Below, one piece after another: positions 32,820-40,220 of a stretch of DNA of 64,000 nucleotides. The stretch is from DATLLN01 sp963720885. GTDB taxonomy: Bacteria; Actinomycetota; Thermoleophilia; Gaiellales; JAICJC01. Both the position numbers and the translations under genes were made by a program. The DNA is taken from NCBI GenBank assembly GCA_963720885.1, contig CAVRGW010000006.1, positions 372,001-436,000 on the forward strand, given 5' to 3'. The notes under the pieces are model-generated. The model saw only the letters and a program-made list of their open reading frames with translations. It was not told where the DNA came from and made no database searches. Numbering within the stretch: the first letter of the stretch is position 1; every line of letters begins with the position of its first letter.

Positions 32820-33526
32820 GCCGGTTCCGGCAGCGCCTCGGCTCGGCCCACCAGCCCGCCGAACCACACGGCGGCGTACAGCCCGACCATGTCCAGCCAG
32901 CCGTAGCCGCCGGCGATCCCGCTGGGCGGGTTGCCGAGCGTGGTGACGCCGACGAAGTCGTGGTGAGCCCACGCCCACGTCCCGATGCTCGTGCCGAGCA
33001 GCTCCAGGTAGGCGGTGACGAAGAACGCCGCCGCGTACACCGAAGGCTGCCGGCCGCGCAGCAGGAAGCCGGCCAGGAACAGGAAGAGCAGCGCGCCGCC
33101 GGTGTCCTGGCGCGACGAGATCAGCACGCCCCAGAGCGCCCACGCCGCGGACAGGCCGAGCGCGGCGTACACCAGCCGGCGGTTCCACGCCGTGCCGAGC
33201 ACCGCGTTGCCGATCGTCAGCGCCGCCAGGTACACCAGCCCGTGGCCGGGCGGCACGAACGACGGCACGTTCTCGAGGCGATAGGTGTAGAGCCCGAGCA
33301 GCGGCGACGCCGTGTACTCGAGCATCGTGGCCGCCACGATCACCGCGGCCACCTGCACGCGCACGGAGCGGGTCTCGCCCCGAAGCAGGATGATCAGCAG
33401 GCCCCACGTCGCCACCCCCAGCGCACGCTGCTCCCAGATGCCGGCGCCGGCGTCCAGGAGCAGCACCGCGGGGATCCACAGCGCACTGACGATCGAGATC
33501 AGGAGCGGACGCGACGGCGAGCGCAC
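32816..33526 (-). CDS. Predicted membrane protein, seven to eight helices
   Basis: A 236-residue hydrophobic protein from GTG 33526. Helices lie near 8-28, 34-50, 56-75, 90-112, 118-138, 143-158, 163-185 and 205-225. Conserved-looking polar positions are YTYRLENVPSFVPPGHGLVYL near 79-99 and GTWAWAHHDFVGVTTLGNPPSG near 179-200. This arrangement resembles membrane carotenoid-hydratase-like or DUF817-type proteins, but I cannot assign a family. It is co-translated with NAT. Confidence 0.6.
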   Translation of the reverse strand: MRSPSRPLLISIVSALWIPAVLLLDAGAGIWEQRALGVATWGLLIILLRGETRSVRVQVAAVIVAATMLEYTASPLLGLYTYRLENVPSFVPPGHGLVYLAALTIGNAVLGTAWNRRLVYAALGLSAAWALWGVLISSRQDTGGALLFLFLAGFLLRGRQPSVYAAAFFVTAYLELLGTSIGTWAWAHHDFVGVTTLGNPPSGIAGGYGWLDMVGLYAAVWFGGLVGRAEALPEPA

Positions 33527-33574
33527 GAACCGAATACGTAGCGGAAGCCGCCGAGGTTCACAACCCCGGCCCGA

Positions 33575-34012
33575 TCAGGCGAGCGTGGCCGCCACCGTGA
33601 TCTCCGCGTTCCCACGGAACAGGTTCGACACCGGGCAGCCCTGCTCGCCCACCAGCGCCAGCTCCTCGAACCGCGCCTGGTCGATGCCGGGCACGTCGCC
33701 CTCCACCGTCAGCTCCGAGCGGTCGATCGCAAACCCGCCGCCGTCCTGCGGCGTGAAGTGGACGGTCGCCGCCACCTCCAGCCGGGCGGGCGGGTGTCCC
33801 GCCCCGGCCAGGGTGCCCGAGAGCGCCATGGCATAGCAGCCGGCATGGGCGGCGGCCAGCAGTTCCTCCGGGCTGGCCGTGCCGGCGGTCCGCTCCGTGC
33901 GGGCCTTCCAGGTCAGGCCGAGGTCGGCGAAGACGCCGCTCTCGGCGCTCACCGACCCCTTGCCGCCGACCAGGTCACCACTCCAGCTCGCACGTGCGCG
34001 GGAAACCGCCAT
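33575..34012 (-). CDS. OsmC-family peroxide reductase
   Basis: A 145-residue OsmC/Ohr-fold protein. The two redox Cys are visible in AAHAGCYAMAL near 54-64 and GEQGCPVSNLF near 122-132, as expected for reduction of organic hydroperoxides. ATG 34012 lies one base beyond the lon stop, with GGAGG inside the lon 3' end, so it is translated from the lon message. A 48-base gap separates it from the next membrane-protein gene. Confidence 0.88.
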   Translation of the reverse strand: MAVSRARASWSGDLVGGKGSVSAESGVFADLGLTWKARTERTAGTASPEELLAAAHAGCYAMALSGTLAGAGHPPARLEVAATVHFTPQDGGGFAIDRSELTVEGDVPGIDQARFEELALVGEQGCPVSNLFRGNAEITVAATLA

Positions 34013-34013
34013 G

Positions 34014-36296
34014 TCATACCTCCGTCGTCGTCGGCGACGGGTCGAGGGCGAACCCCAGCACCTCGTCGATCGTCATCACCGGATGGAACGTCATCGCCTC
34101 GCGCACGTCCTCGGGCACGTCCTCCAGATCCGCGCGGTTGCGCTCGGGCAGGATGACGTCGGTCAGCCCCGCCGCGTGCGCGGCCAGCACCTTCTGCTTG
34201 AGGCCGCCGATCGGCAGCACCCGACCCTGCAGCGTCACCTCGCCGGTCATGCCGACAGTGTGCTTGACGTTGCGGCCGGTGAGCAGCGACGCCAGCGCCG
34301 TGACCATCGTGACGCCGGCGCTCGGCCCGTCCTTCGGGATCGCGCCCGCGGGCACGTGGATGTGGAAGCCCCGGTTCTCGAACATGCCGGGGTCGATGCC
34401 CAGCTCGTGCGTGTGGCCCTGGACGTAGGAGAGCGCGATCTTCGCGGACTCCTTCATCACGTCGCCCAGCTGACCGGTCAGCTCCAGGCCGCTGCCGCTG
34501 GCCACCGAGGTGGCTTCGACGAACAGCACGTCGCCTCCGGTGCCGGTCACCGCCAGGCCGGTTGCCACTCCTGGCACCGCCGTGCGGATCGCAGCCTCCT
34601 GGTAGAAGCGCTGCTTGCCGAGGGCGTCACGGACGGCCTCGATGTCGACCGCGACCGGAGCCTCGGCCTTCCCGGACGCGATCCGGGTCGCCGTCTTGCG
34701 CAGCGCCGTGCCCAGCTCGCGCTCGAGCTGCCGCACGCCCGCCTCGCGGGTGTACTCGCTGACGATCGTCTTCAGCACGTCGTCCGAGATGGTCACCTCG
34801 TCCTCCAGCAGGCCGTTTCGCTCGACCTGGCGGGGCCACAGGTAGCCACGGGCGATCGCGACCTTCTCGTCCACCGTGTAGCCGTCGAAGCGGATGACCT
34901 CCATCCGGTCGAGCAGCGGGCCGGGGATCGAGTCGGCGACGTTGGCCGTGGCGATGAACAGCACCTCGGACAGGTCGAGCTCGACGTCCAGGTAGTGGTC
35001 GCGGAACGAGTGGTTCTGCGCGGGGTCGAGCACCTCGAGCAGCGCCGAGGACGGGTCGCCGCGCCAGTCGGCGCCGACCTTGTCGACCTCGTCGAGCATG
35101 ATCACCGGGTTCATCGTGCCGGCGTCGCGCAGGGCACGCACCAGGCGGCCCGGCATCGCACCGATGTACGTGCGGCGATGACCGCGGATCTCGGCCTCGT
35201 CGCGAACGCCGCCCAGCGACATGCGCACGAACTCGCGGTCGGTGGCGTGGGCGATCGACTCGCCGATCGAGGTCTTGCCGGTGCCGGGAGGGCCGATCAG
35301 GGTGAGGATCGCGCCGGAGCGCTTGTCCTCGGCGACCCCGCGGTCCTTGCGCAGCTTGCGCACGGCCAGGTACTCGGTGATCCGGTCCTTGACATCCTCC
35401 AGGCCGGCGTGATCGGCGTCCAGCACCTCGCGTGCGTACGCCGGGTCGAGCCGCTCCTCGCTTCGGTGCGACCACGGCACGGCGATCAGCCAGTCCAGGT
35501 ACGAACGGATCACGGAGGACTCGGCGTTGCCGTCGCCCAGCCGCTCGAGCCGTCCGAGCTCGCGCTCGGCCTGCTCCTTGACCGTCTCGGGCATGCCGGC
35601 CTCGTCGATCTTCGCGCGGTACTCCTCGACGACCGACGCATCGTCGTCGCCGAGCTCCTTGCGGATCGACTCCATCTGCTTGCGCAGCAGGTACTCGCGC
35701 TGCTGCTTCTGGGCGCCGGACTCGACGTCGTCGCGGATGCGGCGGCGGATCTGGGTCTCGGCCAGCGCGTCGCGCTGGGCGGCCAGTGCCAGCCGCAGGC
35801 GCTCGACGATGTCCAGCTCCTCCAGCAGCTGCACCTTCTGCTCGAAGGACAGGTCGGGGGAGTAGCCGGAGCTGTCGGCCAGGGCGCCGGGATCGGTGAT
35901 CGAGCGGAGGAACGCCGAGACACGGCCGTCATCGCCGCGCAGCTCGAGCTTCTCCTCCATCACCGCGCGGTACTCCTGCTCCAGCTCGCGGGTCTTGACG
36001 GGCGGCGGGGCGATCTCCTCGTGCTCCTCGACGGACACGCGGAGACGGCCATCCGTGTCGGTCTGGGCCGCCCCGAGGACGGCGCGCTCCTGTGCGACCA
36101 GCGAGACGGCGGTGATGCCGCGCGGCAGCTGGGTGACCTCCACCACATCGGCCAGCACGCCGACCTTGGCGTACTCGCCGTCCTTGGTGGGCACCAGCAG
36201 GACGCGCTCTTCGTCGCCGACGTCGATCGGCAGGGTGATGTTCATATTGGGGAAGACAACGGTGTCTTCGAGTGGGATGAGCAAATACGTGGACAT
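34014..36296 (-). CDS. lon: ATP-dependent protease Lon
   Basis: A 760-residue LonA. The N-terminal substrate domain starts STYLLIPLEDTVVFP (1-190). A coiled stretch is at about 175-260. The AAA+ domain has Walker A GPPGTGKTS near 343-351 and Walker B VIMLDEVDK near 407-415. The protease domain has KDGPSAGVTM near 663-672 with the catalytic Ser and GGLKQKVLAA near 705-714 with the catalytic Lys. ATG 36296 gives the family N-terminus; the frame extends 12 codons upstream without support. It is divergent from marR; a TTGACA lies at 36333-36328 on its strand. Confidence 0.95.
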   Translation of the reverse strand: MSTYLLIPLEDTVVFPNMNITLPIDVGDEERVLLVPTKDGEYAKVGVLADVVEVTQLPRGITAVSLVAQERAVLGAAQTDTDGRLRVSVEEHEEIAPPPVKTRELEQEYRAVMEEKLELRGDDGRVSAFLRSITDPGALADSSGYSPDLSFEQKVQLLEELDIVERLRLALAAQRDALAETQIRRRIRDDVESGAQKQQREYLLRKQMESIRKELGDDDASVVEEYRAKIDEAGMPETVKEQAERELGRLERLGDGNAESSVIRSYLDWLIAVPWSHRSEERLDPAYAREVLDADHAGLEDVKDRITEYLAVRKLRKDRGVAEDKRSGAILTLIGPPGTGKTSIGESIAHATDREFVRMSLGGVRDEAEIRGHRRTYIGAMPGRLVRALRDAGTMNPVIMLDEVDKVGADWRGDPSSALLEVLDPAQNHSFRDHYLDVELDLSEVLFIATANVADSIPGPLLDRMEVIRFDGYTVDEKVAIARGYLWPRQVERNGLLEDEVTISDDVLKTIVSEYTREAGVRQLERELGTALRKTATRIASGKAEAPVAVDIEAVRDALGKQRFYQEAAIRTAVPGVATGLAVTGTGGDVLFVEATSVASGSGLELTGQLGDVMKESAKIALSYVQGHTHELGIDPGMFENRGFHIHVPAGAIPKDGPSAGVTMVTALASLLTGRNVKHTVGMTGEVTLQGRVLPIGGLKQKVLAAHAAGLTDVILPERNRADLEDVPEDVREAMTFHPVMTIDEVLGFALDPSPTTTEV

Positions 36297-36325
36297 GAAG
36301 TGAAGACTCGCAGAGATGCTTGAGG

Positions 36326-36355
36326 TTGTCAAATATCGAGGCTGTGGACTATTAT
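36326..36355 (+). promoter_or_regulatory. marR promoter, leaderless
   Basis: TTGTCA (36326-36331) and TATTAT (36350-36355) are separated by 18 bases, and ATG 36362 follows six bases later. This is the best-formed promoter in the window. Its -35 overlaps the minus-strand TTGACA upstream of lon. Confidence 0.65.
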
Positions 36356-36361
36356 GGTCGC

Positions 36362-36775
36362 ATGAGTACTTCGGGAAGCGAGGCGTGGGGCATGCTGCTG
36401 CGGCTCTTCGTGTCCCAGCGCGGGCGCGTGCCGAGCGTCGCGGCCGAGTTCGAGCTCTCCCCCATGCAGGCCCATGTGCTGCGGCTGCTCGAGCCTGACC
36501 AGCCGCTGCCGATGCGCGCCCTCGCCGGGAAGCTCTGCTGCGACCCGTCGAACGTGACGGGCATCGTCGACCGGCTCGAGGAACGGGGCCTCGTGCAGCG
36601 CCAGTCCTCGCCGGCCGACCGGCGGATGCGGGTGCTGGTCGTCACCGAGGCCGGCGCTCGGCTCCGCGTCCGCATGCTGGAGCGGCTGGCAGCTCCCCCG
36701 GAGCCGATCGCACGGCTCTCCGAGTCCGACCAGCGGACGCTGCACGACATCCTCAGCCGGGCGATGGACGGATGA
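36362..36775 (+). CDS. MarR-family transcriptional regulator
   Basis: A 137-residue winged-helix regulator. MRALAGKLCCDPSNVTGIVDRLEERGLVQRQSS near 48-80 is the recognition helix and wing start, and DRRMRVLVVTEAG near 83-95 is the wing. The start is ATG 36362, directly after the TATTAT box; an earlier ATG at 36320 lies upstream of that box. It overlaps the ABC exporter as ATGA and so probably controls it, and possibly lon opposite. Confidence 0.88.
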   Translation: MSTSGSEAWGMLLRLFVSQRGRVPSVAAEFELSPMQAHVLRLLEPDQPLPMRALAGKLCCDPSNVTGIVDRLEERGLVQRQSSPADRRMRVLVVTEAGARLRVRMLERLAAPPEPIARLSESDQRTLHDILSRAMDG

Positions 36776-38535
36776 CGGCCGATCCGAACACGCGCCGGAT
36801 CGTCCGGCTGTTCACTCCGTACAACTGGGCGCTGAGCTCGCTGATCGGCATGATCGTGATCGCCGCCGGCCTCTCGATGATCCCGGCGTTCCTGCTGCGC
36901 GACCTGCTCGACAACGTGCTGTCCCAGGGGCAGAACCTGGATACGCAGCGGCTGCTGATCCTGGTCAGCGGGATGGTGATCATCCCGATCGTCACGGGCG
37001 CGATCGGCGTCGCCCAGACGTGGCAGTCGAACCGGATCGGCCAGAAGGTGATGCACGATTTGCGCGCAGCCGTCTACGCGCACCTGCAGCGGCTGTCACT
37101 GGCGTTCTTCACGCGCACACGCACCGGCGAGGTGCAGTCGCGGATCGCCAACGACATCGGCGGCGTGCAGACCGTGGTGACGACGACGGCGACCTCGATC
37201 GCCTCGAACGCGACCACGGTGATCGCGACGACCATCGCCATGGCGATCCTCGACTGGCGGCTGACGCTCGCCTCGTTCGCCGTGCTGCCGCTGTTCGTAT
37301 GGATGACCCGCCGGGTGGGGCGCGTGCGGCGTGAGATCGCGAATACCAAGCAGGGGTCGCTGGCCGACATCTCGACGCTGGTCGAGGAGTCGCTGTCCGT
37401 GTCGGGCGTGCTGCTCGGCAAGACGATGGGCCAGTCCGACGAGCTGACCACGCGGTTCACGGACGAGTCGCAACGGCTCGCCGACCTCGAGCTGAAGCAG
37501 CGGATGGCCGGCCGCTGGATGATGGCGACGGTGCAGACCACCTTCGCGGTGATGCCGGCGCTGATGTACGGGATCGCCGGCTGGGCGATGGCATCGGGCA
37601 GCCCTGCCGTCTCCCTGGGCACGCTGGTCGCGTTCACCACGCTGCAAACGCGGCTGCTGTTCCCGATTGGATCGCTGCTGGGCGTCCAGGCCGACGTGCA
37701 GACGTCGATGGCGCTGTTCGACCGCGTGTTCGAGTACCTCGACCTGCCGGTCGAGATCGAGGAGCGCGACGATCCCGTCGTCCTCGATCCGCACCAGATG
37801 CGCGGCGAGGTCGAGTTCCGCCACGTGGGATTCTCGTACGAGCCGGACGCCGGGCGGACGCTGAGCGACGTCAGCTTCGTCGCGGAGCCGGGGATGAAGG
37901 TGGCCGTGGTCGGCGAGACCGGCAGCGGCAAGACGACGCTCGGGTATCTGGTCGCGCGGCTCTACGACGTCGACCAGGGCGCGGTGCTGATCGACGGCGT
38001 CGACGTGCGGGACTTCGCCTTCTCCTCCCTGCGCAGCACCGTGGGCGTGGTGTCGCAGGAGACGTACCTGTTCCACGGTACGGTGCGCGAGAACCTGCGA
38101 TTCGCGCGGCCCGGCGCGACCGATGACGAGGTCGAGCAGGCGGCGCGCGCGGCGCGCATCCACGACCACCTGGCGTCTCTCCCCGAGGGCTACGACACGG
38201 TCGTGGGCGAGCGCGGCTACCGCTTCTCGGGTGGCGAGAAGCAGCGCATCGCGATCGCTCGCGCGATCCTGCGCGACCCGCCGGTGATGGTGCTGGACGA
38301 GGCGACGAGTGCACTGGACGTCGAGACGGAGCGGGCGGTGCAGGAGGCCCTCGACGGCCTCTCCCAGGGACGGACGACGATCACCATTGCGCACCGTCTC
38401 TCGACCATCCGCGACGCCGACCTGATCCTGGTGCTCGACCGCGGCGTCGTCGTGGAGCGCGGCACCCATGCCGAGCTGGTCGAGCACGCGGGCCGCTACG
38501 CGCAGCTGGTCGAGCGCGACGCGCTTGTCGTGTAA
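36772..38535 (+). CDS. ABC exporter, fused membrane and ATPase domains
   Basis: A 587-residue half-transporter of the MsbA/LmrA type. Six helices occupy about 20-320. The ATPase domain has Walker A VGETGSGKTTLG near 380-391, a Q-loop GVVSQETYLFH near 425-435, the signature FSGGEKQRIAIARAIL near 485-500, Walker B VMVLDEATS near 505-513 and the H-loop AHRLS near 541-545. It would dimerise to export lipids or drugs under MarR control. Its TAA stop (38533-38535) lies inside the first RAYT palindrome. Confidence 0.92.
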   Translation: MTADPNTRRIVRLFTPYNWALSSLIGMIVIAAGLSMIPAFLLRDLLDNVLSQGQNLDTQRLLILVSGMVIIPIVTGAIGVAQTWQSNRIGQKVMHDLRAAVYAHLQRLSLAFFTRTRTGEVQSRIANDIGGVQTVVTTTATSIASNATTVIATTIAMAILDWRLTLASFAVLPLFVWMTRRVGRVRREIANTKQGSLADISTLVEESLSVSGVLLGKTMGQSDELTTRFTDESQRLADLELKQRMAGRWMMATVQTTFAVMPALMYGIAGWAMASGSPAVSLGTLVAFTTLQTRLLFPIGSLLGVQADVQTSMALFDRVFEYLDLPVEIEERDDPVVLDPHQMRGEVEFRHVGFSYEPDAGRTLSDVSFVAEPGMKVAVVGETGSGKTTLGYLVARLYDVDQGAVLIDGVDVRDFAFSSLRSTVGVVSQETYLFHGTVRENLRFARPGATDDEVEQAARAARIHDHLASLPEGYDTVVGERGYRFSGGEKQRIAIARAILRDPPVMVLDEATSALDVETERAVQEALDGLSQGRTTITIAHRLSTIRDADLILVLDRGVVVERGTHAELVEHAGRYAQLVERDALVV

Positions 38536-38561
38536 AAACGGGGTCAGACCCCGTTTTTACA
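38531..38561. repeat. REP palindrome, left end of the RAYT element
   Basis: Perfect 15-base arms (TGTAAAAACGGGGTC and its complement) around a central A at 38546. It contains the ABC exporter TAA (38533-38535) and the transposase TGA (38546-38544). As RNA it forms a stable hairpin followed by T-rich sequence on either strand. Confidence 0.9.
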
Positions 38562-39239
38562 GCGGCGCCAAATCGTTGGGATGCTGACGCCGAGATGCTC
38601 GGCGATTTCCCGCAGCGTGAACCCTTCCGCCCGAGCTCGCTGGATCCCGGCGGGATCAAGGCCCTCGAGGATCGACGCAAGTTCAAACGACGACGGTGTC
38701 TCGCGAACGTGGAGCTCGTACAACCTGCGAGCCTCGCGCAGATCGTCGCTGAAGAGCTCCAGAGTCCACCGGACAGCGAGGAACGGCGGCGGCGGCGCAT
38801 GACCGGCGATCGCTGCGTAGCTCGACCAGCGGTAGGCGGCGGGATCGTCACAGAGTGCGCCGGAGACCGGGTTCATCGGCAGATACCCGAGCAAGCGCAT
38901 CAGATGGTCGTCCTCGGTCACCGGCTTCGAGCCGTAGCGTCCCTGCCAGAGGTGACCGTCGCGCTCGTGCGCGGTGTTGAACCGACGGGCGTAAGTGCCG
39001 TTGAGCCACTGCATGCCCTTGGCGAGGTTCGCCTCGGGAGTGAGCAGCAGCGCGTGGTAGTGGTTCGGCATCACGCAGTAGGCGACGCAGATCCAGCCTG
39101 ATCTGATGACCGCCTCGCCGAGCGTCGCAACGAGCACCTCGCAATCGGTATCGGTGAGGACGACCGGCTGACGGGCGTTCCCGCGCGAATACACATGGTT
39201 CAGCAAACCGGCAACCTGGAGACGCGGCGGACGTGGCAT
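38544..39239 (-). CDS. REP-associated tyrosine transposase (Y1_Tnp/RAYT)
   Basis: A 231-residue single-strand DNA transposase. HVYSRGNARQPV near 15-26 opens the fold, MPNHYHALLLTP near 58-69 holds the metal-binding HxH, and GTYARRFNTAHERDGHLWQG near 80-99 contains the catalytic Tyr. A C-terminal helix-turn-helix (GFTLREIAEHLGVSIPTIWRR) would read the REP. The last residues CKNGV and the stop are encoded by the palindrome itself. TACCGT (39251-39246) ends six bases before ATG 39239, which supports this start over ATG 39275. Confidence 0.9.
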   Translation of the reverse strand: MPRPPRLQVAGLLNHVYSRGNARQPVVLTDTDCEVLVATLGEAVIRSGWICVAYCVMPNHYHALLLTPEANLAKGMQWLNGTYARRFNTAHERDGHLWQGRYGSKPVTEDDHLMRLLGYLPMNPVSGALCDDPAAYRWSSYAAIAGHAPPPPFLAVRWTLELFSDDLREARRLYELHVRETPSSFELASILEGLDPAGIQRARAEGFTLREIAEHLGVSIPTIWRRCKNGV

Positions 39240-39245
39240 GCATCG

Positions 39246-39251
39246 ACGGTA
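39246..39251 (-). promoter_or_regulatory. -10 box TACCGT of the transposase gene, leaderless
   Basis: Read on the minus strand, TACCGT ends six bases before ATG 39239 and lies inside the element, so the transposase carries its own promoter. Confidence 0.45.
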
Positions 39252-39286
39252 CGGCCGTCGCCCGTCACGAGTCATCGCGTCAGGTG

Positions 39287-39317
39287 TGTAAAAACGGGGT
39301 CTGACCCCGATTTTTCA
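39287..39317. repeat. REP palindrome, right end of the RAYT element
   Basis: TGTAAAAACGGGGTC, central T (39302), then GACCCCGATTTTTCA. The arms differ at two positions, so this copy has begun to diverge from the perfect left copy. Confidence 0.85.
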
Positions 39318-39324
39318 GCGCTAC

Positions 39325-39340
39325 ACTTTGGATCCAAAGT
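39325..39340. promoter_or_regulatory. Perfect palindrome ACTTTGGATCCAAAGT upstream of the DUF4395-thioredoxin gene
   Basis: A 16-base perfect palindrome ends one base before ATG 39342. A TACACT box at 39322-39327 overlaps its left edge, so a dimeric repressor bound here would cover the promoter and start site. The controlling protein is unknown. Confidence 0.55.
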
Positions 39341-39341
39341 C

Positions 39342-40034
39342 ATGACCGAGCGCACCGCCGATCCCTACCGCGACCTGGACGTCATCGACGCCCACGCGCC
39401 GCGCGCCAACCAGGCCGTGATCGGTGTCGTGGCGCTGCTGGCCGTGGCCACGGGATGGTGGCCACTGCTCGGGCTGCTCTGCCTCCAGCTGGTGCTCGGC
39501 CTGACCATGGGCCGCCGCTGGTGCCTCGCCTGCGTGGCGTACTTCGAGCTGCTGCAGCCGCGCATCGGCGAGGGGCCGCTGGAGGACGCGAGGGCTCCCC
39601 GGTTCGCCAACATGATGGGCGCCGGCGTGCTCGGCGCCGCCACGCTGGCCTACGCAGTCGGCATCCCGCTCGCCGGCGCCCTGCTGGGCCTGCTGGTGGC
39701 CGGACTGGCGCTGCTGGCCGCGGTCACCGGGCTCTGCACCGGCTGCGAGATCTACCGGCTGGGCGCCCGCCTGCGCGGCATCGGCTCGCGCCGCATCACG
39801 CGGATCGACCCGGCCGACGTCGGTGGCGTCACCGACGGCGCCGTCGTCCAGTTCACGCACCCGCTGTGCTCCGAGTGCCACCGCCTCGAGCGCGACCTTC
39901 GCAGTCAGGGCCGCAGCGTGATCACGGTCGACGTTCGCCATCGCCCGGATCTCGCACGCAAGTACGGCGTCGCCATCGTCCCGACGGCGATCGCGGTCGA
40001 CGCCGCAGGCGCCGTGCGGTCGCGAATCGCCTGA
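39342..40034 (+). CDS. DUF4395 membrane domain fused to a thioredoxin-like domain
   Basis: A 230-residue protein. Residues 1-150 match the DUF4395 pattern: helices near 25-55, Cys in MGRRWCLACVAYFELLQPRIGEG near 54-76, and GLCTGCEIYRLGARL near 128-142. Residues about 165-230 form a thioredoxin-like domain with VVQFTHPLCSECHRLERDL, where LCSEC supplies a CxxC, and KYGVAIVPTAIAVDAAG with the cis-Pro. DUF4395 and thioredoxin genes are often neighbours; here they are fused. A membrane thiol-redox role is likely. Confidence 0.75.
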   Translation: MTERTADPYRDLDVIDAHAPRANQAVIGVVALLAVATGWWPLLGLLCLQLVLGLTMGRRWCLACVAYFELLQPRIGEGPLEDARAPRFANMMGAGVLGAATLAYAVGIPLAGALLGLLVAGLALLAAVTGLCTGCEIYRLGARLRGIGSRRITRIDPADVGGVTDGAVVQFTHPLCSECHRLERDLRSQGRSVITVDVRHRPDLARKYGVAIVPTAIAVDAAGAVRSRIA

Positions 40035-40220
40035 ATCTCCCCCCTTAAGGGGACGCGGCCTCCCCCTGCTTGGCGGCACAATCCAAGTGTGCGCGTACGG
40101 GCACGTGCGCGTACAGGGAACGGGTCGTGAGCGCTCTCTGGGGTCAGATCCAGGGTTTTGCGCACCATCACGGTCCGGCCGAGGCCTCGGTTGGAGCCCC
40201 GAGGCCTCGGCATCCCTGCC
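40035..40220. repeat. Convergent intergenic region packed with palindromes and short repeats
   Basis: No gene was found. Contents: CCCCTTAAGGGG at 40041-40052; a 16-base direct repeat in GTGCGCGTAC at 40089-40104 and 40105-40120; a REP-core remnant CTGGGGTCAGATCCAG at 40138-40153; and two copies of CCGAGGCCTCGG at 40179-40190 and 40199-40210, exactly 20 bases apart. It looks like a site of repeated REP insertion and decay. Confidence 0.6.

Larger units (their letters stand above)
38531..39317 (-). mobile_element. RAYT element: transposase bounded by two GGGGTC-GACCCC palindromes
   Basis: A 787-base unit holding one gene on the minus strand, its own -10 box and a 31-base palindrome at each end (38531-38561 and 39287-39317). 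The two ends share 23 or more of 31 positions. REP-associated tyrosine transposases typically carry such flanking REPs and are domesticated rather than freely mobile. The left palindrome contributes stop codons to both the ABC gene and the transposase. Confidence 0.85.

Noticed and set aside
36297..36361. HspR (HAIR) or CtsR heat-shock operator upstream of lon
   Set aside because: CTTGAGG/CCTCAAG half-sites are present, but the inverted partner at the required spacing is missing.
38544..39275. Longer transposase start at ATG 39275
   Set aside because: The -10 box at 39251-39246 lies inside that extension and the family N-terminus begins at 39239.
40089..40120. Two tandem 16-base repeats considered as a CRISPR fragment
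   Set aside because: Only two adjacent units with no spacer, and no cas genes.
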